A DNA stretch of 64,000 bases from Ryuthela nishihirai (GCA_038380435.1 JAWZYU010000030.1:63065817-63129816), one strand, 5' to 3'. Counted from the first letter of the stretch, positions 46,424 through 58,702 are shown. Numbers and translations: made by a program. Notes: generated by a model from the sequence alone, not told the origin.

Positions 46424-46770
46424 GTGAGTGCGATTCATTTACATAAGGAAGACGAAATTGTCAATCCTCATTGAGACTTAAAAACATCTCTTATCATTCA
46501 CATCAAACTTCCTCAAAGAAGTGAAGCCTAAACTGTGGAATAGGTTGATAATTTCGGGGGGGAGGGGGGGGAATTGAAGGAACGTCACTTTAAAAATGAA
46601 TTTAAACTATTACAAAATATATTTTTTATGCTTAATTTTCCAACTCTTCTGAAGATAGTTATTGATTAAAAGGCCCAACACGTATCATAATAATAATGAA
46701 GGGAATAATACCTCACAAATGGTAAACAAAAAAGATGGCTGCAAGTTACTGAAACGATAATGTGAATACA
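46424..46770. other. Start of intron 3, nothing recognised
   Basis: Unique AT-rich intron sequence with a G run near 46555-46570. Confidence 0.45.
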
Positions 46771-49430
46771 ACTTAAGATGATAAGGTGAATAATAACTTC
46801 TTAAGATGATAAGGTGAATAATAACTTCTTAAGATGATAAGGTGAATAATAACTTCTTAAGACGAAAGGTGAATAATAACTTCTTAAGACGAAAGGTGAA
46901 TAATAACTTCATAAGACGAAAGGTGAATAATAACTTCTTAAGACGAAAGGTGAATAATAACTTCTTAAGACGAAAGGTAATAATAACTTCTTAAGACGAA
47001 AGGTGAATAATAACTTCTTAAGATGAAAGGTGAATAATAACTTCTTAAAATGAAAGGTGAATAATAACTTCTTAAAATGATAAGGTGAATAATAACTTCT
47101 TAAAATGATAAGGTGACTAATAACTTCTTAAAATGAAAGGTGAATAATAACTTCTAAAAATGAAAGGTGAATAATAACTTCTAAAAATGAAAGGTGAATA
47201 ATAACTTCTTAAAATGAAAGGTGAATAATAACTTCTAAAAATGAAAGGTGAATAATAACTTCTTAAAATGAAAGGTGAATAATAACTTCTTAAAATGATA
47301 AGGTGAATAATAACTTCTTAAAATGAAAGGTGAATAATAACTTCTTAAAATGAAAGGTGAATAATAACTTCTTAAAATGAAAGGTGAATAATAACTTCTT
47401 AAAATGAAAGGTGAATAATAACTTCTTAAAATGAAAGGTGAATAATAACTTCTTAAAATGAAAGGTGAATAATAACTTCTTAAAATGATAAGGTGAATAA
47501 TAACTTCTTAAAATGATAAGGTGAATAATAACTTCTTAAAATGAAAGGTGAATAATAACTTCTTAAAATTAAAGGTGAATAATAACTTCTTAAAATGAAA
47601 GGTGAATAATAACTTCTTAAAATGAAAGGTGAATAATAACTTCTTAAAATGAAAGGTGAATAATAACTTCTTAAAATGAAAGGTGAATAATAACTTCTTA
47701 AAATGAAAGGTGAATAATAACTTCTTAAAATGATAAGGTGAATAATAACTTCTTAAAATGAAAGGTGAATAATAACTTCTTAAAATGAAAGGTGAATAAT
47801 AACTTCTTAAAATGAAAGGTGAATAATAACTTCTTAAAATGAAAGGTGAATAATAACTTCTTAAAATGAAAGGTGAATAATAACTTCTTAAAATGAAAGG
47901 TGAATAATAACTTCTTAAAATGATAAGGTGAATAATAACTTCTTAAAATGAAAGGTGAATAATAACTTCTTAAAATGATAAGGTGAATAATAACTTCTTA
48001 AAATGAAAGGTGAATAATAACTTCTTAAAATGAAAGGTGAATAATAACTTCTAAAAATGAAAGGTGAATAATAACTTCTAAAAATGAAAGGTGAATAATA
48101 ACTTCTTAAAATGAAAGGTGAATAATAACTTCTTAAAATGAAAGGTGAATAATAACTTCTTAAAATGAAAGGTGAATAATAACTTCTTAAAATGAAAGGT
48201 GAATAATAACTTCTTAAAATGAAAGGTGAATAATAACTTCTTAAAATGAAAGGTGAATAATAACTTCTTAAAATGATAAGGTGAATAATAACTTCTTAAA
48301 ATGATAAGGTGAATAATAACTTCTTAAAATGAAAGGTGAATAATAACTTCTTAAAATGAAAGGTGAATAATAACTTCTTAAAATGAAAGGTGAATAATAG
48401 CTTCTTAAAATGAAAGGTGAATAATAACTTCTTAAAATGAAAGGTGAATAATAACTTCTTAAAATGATAAGGTGAATAATAACTTCTTAAAATGAAAGGT
48501 GAATAATAACTTCTTAAAATGATAAGGTGAATAATAACTTCTTAAAATGAAAGGTGAATAATAACTTCTTAAAATGAAAGGTGAATAATAACTTCTTAAA
48601 ATGAAAGGTGAATAATAACTTCTTAAAATGAAAGGTGAATAATAACTTCTTAAAATGATAAGGTGAATAATAACTTCTTAAAATGATAAGGTGAATAATA
48701 ACTTCTTAAAATGAAAGGTGAATAATAACTTCTTAAAATGAAAGGTGAATAATAACTTCTTAAAATGAAAGGTGAATAATAACTTCTTAAAATGAAAGGT
48801 GAATAATAACTTCTTAAAATGAAAGGTGAATAATAACTTCTTAAAATGAAAGGTGAATAATAACTTCTTAAAATGATAAGGTGAATAATAACTTCTTAAA
48901 ATGAAAGGTGAATAATAACTTCTTAAAATGATAAGGTGAATAATAACTTCTTAAAATGATAAGGTGAATAATAACTTCTTAAAATGAAAGGTGAATAATA
49001 ACTTCTTAAAATGAAAGGTGAATAATAACTTCTTAAAATGAAAGGTGAATAATAACTTCTTAAAATGAAAGGTGAATAATAACTTCTTAAAATGAAAGGT
49101 GAATAATAACTTCTTAAAATGAAAGGTGAATAATAACTTCTTAAAATGATAAGGTGAATAATAACTTCTTAAAATGATAAGGTGAATAATAACTTCTTAA
49201 AATGAAAGGTGAATAATAACTTCTTAAAATGAAAGGTGAATAATAACTTCTTAAAATGAAAGGTGAATAATAACTTCTTAAAATGAAAGGTGAATAATAA
49301 CTTCTTAAAATGAAAGGTGAATAATAACTTCTTAAAATGATAAGGTGAATAATAACTTCTTAAAATGAAAGGTGAATAATAACTTCTTAAAATGAAAGGT
49401 GAATAATAGCTTCTTAAAATGAAAGGTGAA
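46771..49430. repeat. 27/28-bp AT-rich minisatellite
   Basis: About 97 units of GGTGAATAATAACTTCTTAA followed by AATGAAA (27 bp) or AATGATAA (28 bp). The first units have AAGATG or AAGACG, then AAAATG takes over. The 28-bp variant recurs in a regular pattern every six to eight units, showing higher-order duplication. It begins about 350 bp downstream of receptor exon 3. Confidence 0.97.
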
Positions 49431-49582
49431 ATGCGAATTGAAAAAGCTTTCCCGTGTTATGTTAACAGAGATTCAAAATCAGAGTTTAGTAACTTCTTAA
49501 AGAAGTTTTTATAGAAAAAAATATAAAAATAAAAAATACCCTTTCAAGCAGCTGCTTACTACAAAGGTCTGATAGGAGCCTT

Positions 49583-50024
49583 TCAGTATAATATGTCATA
49601 GACTAGGACTGTGAGAAAGAATCTGCGTTGGTCGCTGAACAGAATTATCCACCAACCGATGTCGGGTATCCCTTGTATCTGTCGACCCACAAAGAACGGC
49701 TGACGACCCACAAAGAAATAGTAAACAACGTCAGATTTTCCCTTCACGAAACTGAACCGGGGTGCCACCAGTGCAAGAAGTTCAGGATCCATAATCAGTC
49801 ATAAACTAGACAATTCAATAAGTTTAAGTGATCACCACCGAGCGTCTGTGAAACGGATCACTCCTGAGCAGGGTTAGAAGAAAAATATGCCACTGGTGAC
49901 AGATCGAGAGGCCAAACTGATCTGGCAACTCTTCTCTTACAAAAGAGATGATTCCCTTTTCACCACGAGGAGGCGGGACTTTAAGTCAGGTCTCACTGAT
50001 CTCTCCGTCATCACAGAGATTGGT
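49583..50024 (-). mobile_element. LINE 5' region relic
   Basis: Diverged match to the region just upstream of the RTE LINE ORF at 63090-63560: shared blocks include ATTATCCACCA, CAGGATCCATAATCA, GAGCAGGGT and CCACGAG(G/A)AGGCGGG. Same orientation (minus). The homology continues after the MITE at 50815-50845. The minus-strand frame beginning MDPELLALVAP corresponds to MDPDFAALVGF in the 63-kb copy, suggesting an upstream coding start in the ancestral element. Confidence 0.75.
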
Positions 50025-50025
50025 A

Positions 50026-50812
50026 CAGTCGCTCAAAAAAGTATCCGAACACTGTGGTTGATTGCAAAATTCAGAAAAAATATCTGGCAACGATTTTTTT
50101 TTAGAAATTAGTGATCTGGCAACCTTCCTGTCACGTGACACGAAGGTTGCCATTCCTAACCCATATAAAACCTAGATCGTGTGGGCTCACTCACGGAAAT
50201 ATTGAGCGTGTGCAGTTACCGTTCACAGCAAACTGGAGCGGTTGCGGTTAATGTTCACAGCACATTGGATCGTGGGAGCTCACAAAGACCTAGATCGTGT
50301 GGGCCCACTCACAGAAATATTGAGCGTGTGCAGTTACCGTCCACAGCAAACTGGAGCGGTTGCGGTTAATGTTCACAGCACATTGGATCGTGTGAGGTCA
50401 CAAAGACCTAGATCATGTGGGCCCACTCACAGAAATATTGAGCGTGTGCAGTTACCGTTCACAGCAAACTGGAGCGGTTGCGGTTAATGTTCACAGCACA
50501 TTGGATCGTGTGAGCTCACAAAGACCTAGATCGTGTGGGCTCACTCACGGAAATATTGAGCGTGTGCAGTTACCGTTCACAGCAAACTGGAGCGGTTGGG
50601 TTAATGTTCACAGCACATTGGATCGTGTGAGCTCACAAAGACCTAGATCGTGTGTACAGTTGCTGTACACGCTCCAGATATTTTCCCTGAATTCTGTAAT
50701 CACGTGACACGAAGGTTGTCAGATCACTAATTTTTTAAAAAAAATAGGTGCCAGATATTTTTTCCGAATTCTGTAATCAACCATAGTGTTCGGATACTTT
50801 TTTGAGCGACTG
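50026..50812. mobile_element. Foldback MITE with four 118-bp units
   Basis: TA on both sides (50024-50025 and 50813-50814). Half palindrome, then four 118-bp units (50175-50660), one hairpin and the final arm. Removing it restores TTGGTACATAACTCTC-like sequence, as found uninterrupted at 51911-51925. Confidence 0.92.
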
Positions 50813-50814
50813 TA

Positions 50815-51147
50815 GATAACTCTCATTCCAATGTATATATAGGTACACTTTAATAGAATTCTTAAAATCAAAATTATCATCATTATATCACTTATTTTAA
50901 CTGTGGTTTATTAGAGAAACATTTAAGACTGCATAAGTGCTATTATCTTTGGACCATTCACCCACGTCAATTTGGAAAATTGAATGCTGGTATGCGAAAG
51001 TTACAACTCCGCATTTTCTCAATGATAAGCTAACGTCGAACCTCTTAACTTAAAAAAAAAGCTCTTTGTGGTAAAATGTGACTGAAGATAAAGAAATGCA
51101 TCAATCACATTTAAATCTCATTTTTCAACAATAATTTAAAGAGTTAT
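50815..51147. repeat. Duplicated block, copy A
   Basis: About 330 bp from CTCTCATTCCAATGTATA to AAGAGTTATGG, repeated with few changes at 53433-53743 (copy B). Unknown sequence without coding features. Confidence 0.9.
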
Positions 51148-51471
51148 GGGTTGGGTTGTTTTACCTCTGAGCGGCACTTTTTTGTACACCATGGGCTAAA
51201 TGGCCAGGTCACATGGACCCCGAAGGTTCAGAGAAGGTTGGGGGAGGGGACCCACTGGAACAAGCTGTCGGGAGACAGATGGTAGCCTCCCGTCAAGGCC
51301 ATCCAGCGTGTTCTTTAACGTGCAAAGGGTATGGCTCTCCCGCACACGGGGCCATGGCTTAACGTCCCATCCGACGGACGACGGCCTTTCCAAGTCCATC
51401 GGTGTCCCCTACTGACCGTGGGCAGGACGAGGAATTTTGCGGAAATAAATCTCAACGCTGACCCACCTGGG
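51148..51471 (-). mobile_element. SINE, head truncated
   Basis: Minus-strand copy from the tail to GCTGACCCACCTGGG, lacking the head. It joins directly to the tail of the next SINE. Confidence 0.88.
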
Positions 51472-51852
51472 TTGGGTTGGGTTGTTTTACCTCTGAGCCG
51501 CACTTTTTTGCACACAATGGGCTAAATGGCCAGGTAACAAGGACCCCGTAGGCTCAGAGAAGGTTGGGTGAGGGGACCCACTGGAATGACTATTGGGAGA
51601 CAGATGGTAGCCTCCCGTCAAGGCCATCTAGCGTGTTCTTTAACGTGCACAGGGTATGGCTCTCCCGCACACGGGGCCACGGTTTAACGTCCCATCTGAC
51701 GGCTTTTCCAAGCCCATTGGTGTTCCCTACTGACCGTGGGCAGGACGGGGAATTTTGCGGAGATAAATCTCAACGCTGACCCAGCTGGGACTCGAACCTG
51801 GGAACTACAGATTACGAGCCTGGCGCGCTACCGACTGAGCCACCCCCGCCCT
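51472..51852 (-). mobile_element. SINE, full length
   Basis: Minus-strand, head at about 51780-51852, tail at 51472. A short deletion removes part of the GACGGACGGCGGCC segment near 51700. It borders duplicated block B. Confidence 0.9.
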
Positions 51853-51938
51853 CCACGAGAAGGAGGGACTTTAAATCCGCTCTCGCTGATCTCTCCATCA
51901 TCACAGAGATTGGTACATAACTCTCATTCCAATGTATA

Positions 51939-53430
51939 CAGGGTGATTCAGAATTCATCATCAATATTTAGTGGGGAGGAAGGGAATAAGAAAAGAAAGA
52001 GATTTCACATAGGAAAGTATGGGGGCAGACGAACGCATGGTGGTGTAGAGGGCGCTGTGTGTACACACCTCTCATACAGAAGCACAGCTGTTTGACGCGT
52101 GCAGTCAGTTGTCATTCGACAAGGTGAATTTGCAGAAGTAACATGAACCGGTATACGTGGAATGAATGTGCAGATATGCATGTAACTTACGGTGCGGCAG
52201 GAGAAAGATGTCTTCGAGCCAGGCAATTGTATGCAGCGCGCTTCCCAAACCGCCGTGTGCCACAGCATCAAATGTTTTCACGTATTCATCGCCAACTGCG
52301 TGAAACAGGATCGTTTGCTGCTAGTAATGTTAATCGAGGGAGGCGCAGATCGGCACGGTCAGTAGCAGTAGAGGAAGCTGTCCTACAGGAAATCGAGGAA
52401 CAACCTGGTGCTAGCACACGAGGTATGGCTAGGCAGTTTGGAATTTCGCAAGCAACAGCGTGGCGGATATTACACGATGAAGGGTTACATCCGTTTCATC
52501 TGCAAAGAGTGCAATTATTGGCAGCAGACGACCATCCCAAGCGTGTTATTTTTTGTCAGTGGTTCATGCAGAGAACAGCCGTTGATCCCAATTTCCCAAC
52601 GTATGTTCTTTTCACCGATGAGGCGTTGTTCACTCGAGAGGGTGTCTTCAACACACACAATTGGCATGTGTGGGCTCATCAGAACCCACACGGTACAAGA
52701 CCTGGAGCTGTGCAACAACGTTTTGCTGTCAATGTGTGGACTGGGATTGTCGGTGACTGTTTGTTGGGCCGTATTTACTACCATCCCGTTTGGACGGTGC
52801 CAAGTACCTAACATTTCTTAAGACTGTGTTACCGGATCTTCTGAACGAGGTTCCTGATGGTAGTCTCCGGCGAATGTGGTTCCAGCATGACGGCGCTCCT
52901 GCACATTTCGCAAATGCTGTGCGTGCTTACCTACGCAGACAGTTTGGTGGTCAATGGATTGGCCGCGGTGGACCGGTTTCTTGGCCACCACGTTCACCGG
53001 ATTTATCTCCAATCGATTTCTTTGTATGGGGTGCTATGAAAAACATGGTGTACGAGACCCCTGTTGATAGTGCTATGGATCTTGTAGCACGCATATCAGT
53101 TGCTGCCTCAAACATCCGGGAAATGCCAGGCATCTTCCACAGGGTCCGGCTGTCCATGCAACGCCGTTGTGAGTCATGCATTCTAGCACATGGTCGGCAG
53201 TTCGAGCACCTCTGTAAGTCTGTACAACCAATGCAAAGAAATGTTACATGTAAGATAATAAATGTTTTTTCCTTACCACTTCCTTCTTATGTGTTCTTTC
53301 CATCATTGAACTGGGGTCATTTTGCCCTACTACATGGCATATGCGCCCATGCTTTCCTATGTGAAATCTCCTTCGTTTCTTATTACCTACCTCCCCACCA
53401 AATATTGATGATGAATTCTGAATCACCCTG
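51939..53430 (+). mobile_element. DD41D mariner-superfamily element, nearly intact
   Basis: 1492 bp with TA flanks (51937-51938 and 53431-53432). Terminal inverted repeats of at least 30 bp begin CAGGGTGATTCAGAATTC. One transposase gene, damaged by a single frameshift. Confidence 0.94.
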
Positions 53431-53437
53431 TATATAG
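52143..53437 (+). pseudogene. Mariner-type DDE transposase, one frameshift
   Basis: Starts MNRYTWNECADMHVTYG, an N-terminal region of the DUF4817 kind found in arthropod transposases, then a helix-turn-helix (GMARQFGISQATAWRILHDE), FTDEALFTREG with the first Asp, NVWTGIVGD, QHDGAPAHFANAV with the second, and GRGGPVSWPPRSPDLSPIDF with the third. The count between the last two is 41 (DD41D). The reading frame changes near 52788, between YYHPV and LDGAKYLTFL. The C-terminal frame has no stop until 53437, so it runs through the 3' terminal repeat. Apart from these it looks intact. The enzyme would cut and paste the element at TA sites. Confidence 0.92.
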
Positions 53438-53743
53438 CTACACTTTAATAGAATTCTTAAAATCAAAATTATCATCATTATATCACTTATTTTAACTGTG
53501 GTTTATTAGAGAAACATTTAAGACTGCATAAGTGCTATTATCTTTGGACTATTCACCCACGTCAATTTGGAAAATTGAATGCTGGTATACGAAAGTTACA
53601 ACTCCGCATTTTCTCAATGATAAGCTAACGTCGAAACTCTTAACTTAAAAAAAAAGCTCTTTGTGGTAAAACGTGACTGAAGATAAAGAAATGCATCAAT
53701 CACATTTAAATCTCATTTTTTCAACAATAATTTAAAAAGTTAT

Positions 53744-54838
53744 GGAAGATGGAAGAGTTAACAACAGCAAAATGCTACCCTTAAGAAACTTATACAAAAT
53801 TAATGAATATTGAAAGATTCAAAAAATCTGAAATATGCTTATTTCGAATTACAGTTGTTATTACAGTTTTAACTTTCCACGTAAATTCTTATGACACGTT
53901 GATGTCGTTAAATATGCAGACTTTCACAACTGCACCTAACAAATAGAGTTGGAAATCTAGTTTGGATAGATTCGAATGAGATCACAAACGTAGTTCTGTT
54001 TATAAACAAGAACGAATTCGAAGCTGCACACAATTAAATACGTTAACTGCTCACCCGGCACAATCAAGAGAAATCAAATAGAAAAAAAATAAGGGGGAGG
54101 GGAGAAAAACTCAATCGAGGGGGGGGGCGATGAGGCAAGAGACGGGATTTCAATCGCAGTATTTCCCACTCCATTGCAGAGCTCCCTGAAAAGTATCTTG
54201 AAAAATGCCCCAAATCTACCTATCTTTAACAATTTTTGCCTCTCTAGCCTCACTTAGCATTATCAAAGAGTGTGTTACGTCTCCATTTTCCCAGCCCTGC
54301 TCAGCTCTAATATTAATAAAAAGACTCCCCCAAATATTCAGGTCGTCATGTCACCTAACAGAAGAGATGTCCTAAATGGAGCCCAGACGATGATCGGTCC
54401 TGACGTACGAATGTAGTCGAGTCGTAATTCTCAAATCTCGAAGCGTCTCTTCTTTTCGTCTAAAGTGCTTCGAAGCGAGGTCACGTGGTTATTCTCGGGA
54501 CGTTCAAGTCTCCCTCAGCTAAGTCCAGTCTCTCCAAATCCCCACATCTGATGAACGAACCTTTTAGAATCCAATTTTGGAAGCGCTGGACTTGAATTCT
54601 GCGCACGTCTATTTTTCTTCGGTTGCCTCTGCGATTGGATCAGATATTCCTGTTGTTGTTGCTAGGACGGAGGAGCCTTGCCAAAACGACGATTCTGATT
54701 CAGTTCCCCACACACTGTTTCCTTGAGGATGTTAAAAAATTAGGTATCTAAAACAACTTTAGAAGAAATTATTAATATTGCAGCGATACCATCGCTTAAA
54801 CCTCAGAGCAGATTGAACATCTTTTCTGGTTAATCTTA
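53744..54838. other. Unique DNA, no gene recognised
   Basis: AT-rich first half and a less AT-rich second half (54280-54720), both without recognised exons. No receptor exon 4 motif was seen in any + frame. Confidence 0.4.
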
Positions 54839-54849
54839 ATCAGTTCAAG

Positions 54850-55236
54850 GGGCGGGGGTGGCTCAGTCGGTAGCGCGCCAGGCTCGTAATCTGCAGTTCC
54901 CAGGTTCGAGTCCCAGCTGGGTCAGCGTTGAGATTTATCTGCGCAAAATTCCCCGCCCTGCCCATGGTCAGTAGGGGACACCGATGGGCTTGGAAAGGCC
55001 GCCATCCGTCGGATTGGATGTTAAGCCGTGACCCCGTGTGCGGGAGAGACATACCCTGTGCACGTTAAAGAACACACTGGATGGCCTTGACGGGACGCTA
55101 CCATCTGTCTCCAACAGCTGTTCCAGTGAGTCCTCTCCCCCAACCGTCTCTGAGCCTTCGAGGTCCATGTGACCTGGCCACTTAGCCCATTGTGTGCAAA
55201 AAAAGTGCCGCTCAGAGGTAAAACAACCCAACCTTC
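54850..55236 (+). mobile_element. SINE, full length, single tail
   Basis: Complete head, body and tail with an 11-bp target duplication ATCAGTTCAAG (54839-54849 and 55237-55247). Confidence 0.93.
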
Positions 55237-55273
55237 ATCAGTTCAAGCTAAGAATCGTGAAGCAAACGATTGT

Positions 55274-55465
55274 ATGGGGTTTTATTTGACGTTAATATTC
55301 GTCTGCCCTGGAGCAGAATGTCGCAATAAGAGAGCAGACGAGAATCAGCGAGATTCAGATCGAGAATGTCGTTTGGCCCGAAAGCGGAAGGATCGATTAG
55401 ATCCGGAAGTTAGAAGAACCCATCAGCATGAAAGAATCGGTGATGAAATGCGAGTTATTTGCTGA
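55274..55465 (+). other. Short basic ORF, unknown
   Basis: A 63-codon frame with a charged second half (RNKRADENQRDSDREC then RLARKRKDRLDPEVRR). Such Arg/Glu-rich repeats occur in N-terminal parts of some arthropod Helitron-encoded proteins, but nothing else of a Helitron is visible. It may be a scrap of such an element or chance. Confidence 0.25.
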
Positions 55466-55692
55466 AGTGGATTGAAGCGGATGCCACACGATGTAGGAAT
55501 CCGTTAAGAAAGAAATATCAGCTATGGCACGCCTCAATTATTTGCTTTTCGTTACTATTAGTTTCGAAATTCAGAAATTGTCGAGTGCCAATCCAATACG
55601 GAAACACTTGAAAACTCCGACTGCGCACTTATTGAACAATGGGGTTGGGAACTCGAGGAACTTGCTGCACCTGGGAAAGGACGAGAGGAAAC

Positions 55693-56026
55693 GTGGAGTG
55701 GGAAGGACACACACCTCATTCGAAGCCGAAAGGAGTGGGAAGGACACACACCTCATTCGAAGACGAAAGGAGTGGGAAGGACACACACCTCATTCGAAGC
55801 CGAAAGGAGTGGGAAGGACACACCTCGTTCGAAGCCGAAAGGAGTGGGAAGGACACACACCTCATTCGAAGCCGAAAGGAGTGGGAAGGACACACACCTC
55901 ATTCGAAGTCGAAAGGAGTGGGAAGGACACACACCTCATTCAAAGCCGAAAGGAGTGGGAAGGACACACACCTCATTCGAAGCCGAAAGGTGTGGGAAGG
56001 ACACACACCTCATTCGAAGCTGAAAC
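55693..56026. repeat. 37-bp minisatellite, nine units
   Basis: Units of GGAGTGGGAAGGACACACAC plus CTCATTCGAAGCCGAAA. One unit (near 55817) is shorter by a few bases. Three + strand frames remain open because the unit lacks stops. Confidence 0.95.
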
Positions 56027-56160
56027 CAACTGTAGCAACAGTTTAGTGCAATTTATAAACTAGAACTGGTCTTTCGATTGCACACTATTTCTTCGATACT
56101 TGTCTACGATCTTTTACATTAAAACCTCGTCTCACTTGTAACAATTGCCGATGGAAACGT

Positions 56161-58692
56161 GGAGCGGGGCTGGCTCAGTCGGTAGCGCGCCAGGCTCCTA
56201 ATCTGCAGTTCCTAGGTTCGAGTCCCAGCTGGGTCCGCGTTGAGATTTATCTCCGCAAAATTCCCCGCCCTGCCCACGGTCAGTAGGGGACACCGATGGG
56301 CTTGGAAAGGCCGCCGTCCAACTTATGGGACCTTAAGCCGTGCCCCGTGTGCTGGATGGCCTTGACGGGAGGCTTCCATCTGCCTCCCAACAGTCATTCC
56401 AGTGGGTTCCCTCCCACAACCTTCTCTGAGCCTTCGGAGTTCATGTGACCTGGCCATTTAACCCATGGTGTCCAATAGAGTGCCGCTCAGAAGTTAAACA
56501 ACCCAACGTTAAAGAACACGCTGGATGGCCTTGACGGGAGGCTACCATCTGTCTCCCAACACCTGTTTCAGTGGATCCCCTCCCACAACCTTCTCTGAGC
56601 CTTCGGGGTCCATATGACATGGCCATTTAGCCCATGGTGTCCAAAAGAGTGCCGCTCAGAGATAAAACAACCCAACGTTAAAGAACACGCCGGATGGCCT
56701 TGACGGGAGGCTACCATCTGTCTCCCAACAGCTGTTCCAGTGGGTCCCCTCCCCCAACCTTCTCTGAGCCTTCGGGGTCCATGTGACCTGGCCATTTAGC
56801 CCATGGTGTGCAAAAAAGTGCCGCTCAGAGGTAAAACAATCCAGCGTTAAAGAACACGCTGGATGGCCTTGACGGGTGGCTACCATCTGTCTCCCAACAC
56901 CTGTTTCAGTGGGTCCCCTCCCCCAACCTTCTCTGAGCCTTCGGGGTCCATGTGACCTGGCCATTTAGCCCATGGTGTGCAAAAAAGTGCCGCTCAGAGG
57001 TAAAACAACCCAACGTTAAAGAACACGTTGGATGGCCTTGACGGGAGGCTACCATCTGTCTCCCAACGGCTGTTCCGTGGGTCCCCTCCCCCAACCTTCT
57101 CTGAGCCTTCGGGGTCCATGTGACCTGGCCATTTAGCCCATGGTGTGCAAAAAAGTGCCGCTCAGAGGTAAAACAATCCAACGTTGAAGAACACGCTGGA
57201 TGGCCTTGACGGGTGGCTACCATCTGTCTCCCAACACCTGTTTCAGTGGATCCCCTCCCCCAACTTTCTCTGAGCCTTCGGGGTCCATGTGACCTGGCCA
57301 TTTAGCCCATGGTGTCCAAAAGAGTGCCGCTCAGAGGTAAAACAACCCAACGTTAAAGAACACGTTGGATGGCCTTGACGGGAGGCTACCATCTGTCTCC
57401 CAACAGCTGTTCCAGTGGGTCGCCTCCCCCAACTTTCTCTGAGCCTTCGGGGTCCATGTGACCTGGCCATTTAACCCATGGTGTGCAAAAACGTGCCGCT
57501 CAGAGGTAAAACAATCCAGCGTTAAAGAACACGCTGGATGGCCTTGACGGGTGGTTACCATCTGTCTCCCAACACCTGTTTCAGCGGGTCCCCTCCCCCA
57601 ACCTTCTCTAAGCCTTCGGGGTCCATGTGACCTGGCCATTTAGCCCATGGTGTCCAAAAGAGTGCCGCTCAGAGGTAAAACAACCCAACGTTAAAGAACA
57701 CGTTGGATGGCCTTGACGGGAGGCTACCATCTGTCTCCCAACAGCTGTTCCAGTGGGTCGCCTCCCCCAACTTTCTCTGAGCCTTCGGGGTCCATGTGAC
57801 CTGGCCATTTAGCCCATGGTGTGCAAAAAAGTGCCGCTCAGAGGTAAAACAATCCAACGTTGAAGAATACGCTGGATGGCCTTGACGGGAGGCTACCATC
57901 TGTCTCCCAACACCTGTTTCAGTGGATCCCCTCCCCCAACTTTCTCTGAGCCTTCGGGGTCCATGTGACCTGGCCATTTAGCCCATGGTGTCCAAAAGAG
58001 TGCCGTTCAGAGGTAAAACAACCCAACGTTAAAGAACACGTTGGATGGCCTTGACGGGAGGCTACCATCTGTCTCCCAACAGCTGTTCCAGTGGGTTGCC
58101 TCCCCCAACTTTCTCTGAGCCTTCGGGGTCCATGTGACCTGGCCATTTAGCCCATGGTGTGCAAAAAAGTGCCGCTCAGAAGTAAAACAATCCAACGTTA
58201 AAGAACACGCTGGATGGCCTTGACGGGAGGCTACCATCTGTCTCCCAACACCTGTTTCAGTGGATCCCCTCCCCCAACTTTCTCTGAGCCTTCGGGGTCC
58301 ATGTGACCTGGCCAAGTAGCCCATGGTGTCCAAAAGAGTGCCGTTCAGAGGTAAAACAACCCAACGTTAAAGAACACGTTGGATGGCCTTGACGGGAGGC
58401 TACCATCTGTCTCCCAACAGCTGTTCCAATGGGTCGCCTCCCCCAACTTTCTCTGAGCCTTCGGGGTCCATGTGACCTGGCCATTTAGCCCATGGTGTGC
58501 AAAAAAGTGCCGCTCAGAAGTAAAACAATCCAACGTTAAAGAACACGCTGGATGGCCTTGACGGGAGGCTACATCTGTTTCCCAACACCTGTTTCAGTGG
58601 ATTCCCTCCCACAACCTTCGGGGTCCATATGACGTGGCCATTTAGCCCATGGTGTCCAAAAGAGTGCCGCTCAGAGGTAAAACAACCGAACC
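56161..58692 (+). mobile_element. SINE with about fourteen tail units
   Basis: One head (B box near 56214), one body with a small deletion, then about fourteen tail units to 58692. A perfect 10-bp target duplication ATGGAAACGT flanks everything (56151-56160 and 58693-58702). From about 56840 the tail units alternate between two types: type 1 has CAGCTGTTCCAGTGGG with GTGTGCAAAA and type 2 has CACCTGTTTCAGTGGA with GTGTCCAAAAG, forming a 338-bp dimer repeated several times (57331, 57669 and 58007). Confidence 0.95.
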
Positions 58693-58702
58693 ATGGAAAC
58701 GT

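Larger units (their letters stand above)
51853..53743. repeat. Duplicated block, copy B, split by a mariner
   Basis: 51853-51936 matches 49966-50025 plus 50815-50833 (LINE 5' relic and CTCTCATTCC), and 53433-53743 matches 50834-51147. A mariner element separates the parts. The MITE of copy A is absent here and the mariner is absent from copy A. Confidence 0.9.

Noticed and set aside
51470..51490. Telomere-like TTGGG repeats
   Set aside because: These are the 3' end of minus-strand SINEs (CCCAAC repeats), only a few units long.
55524..56063. 179-codon frame with a hydrophobic start and 37-residue repeats
   Set aside because: All three + frames are open through the minisatellite because the unit has no stop; no independent support for translation.
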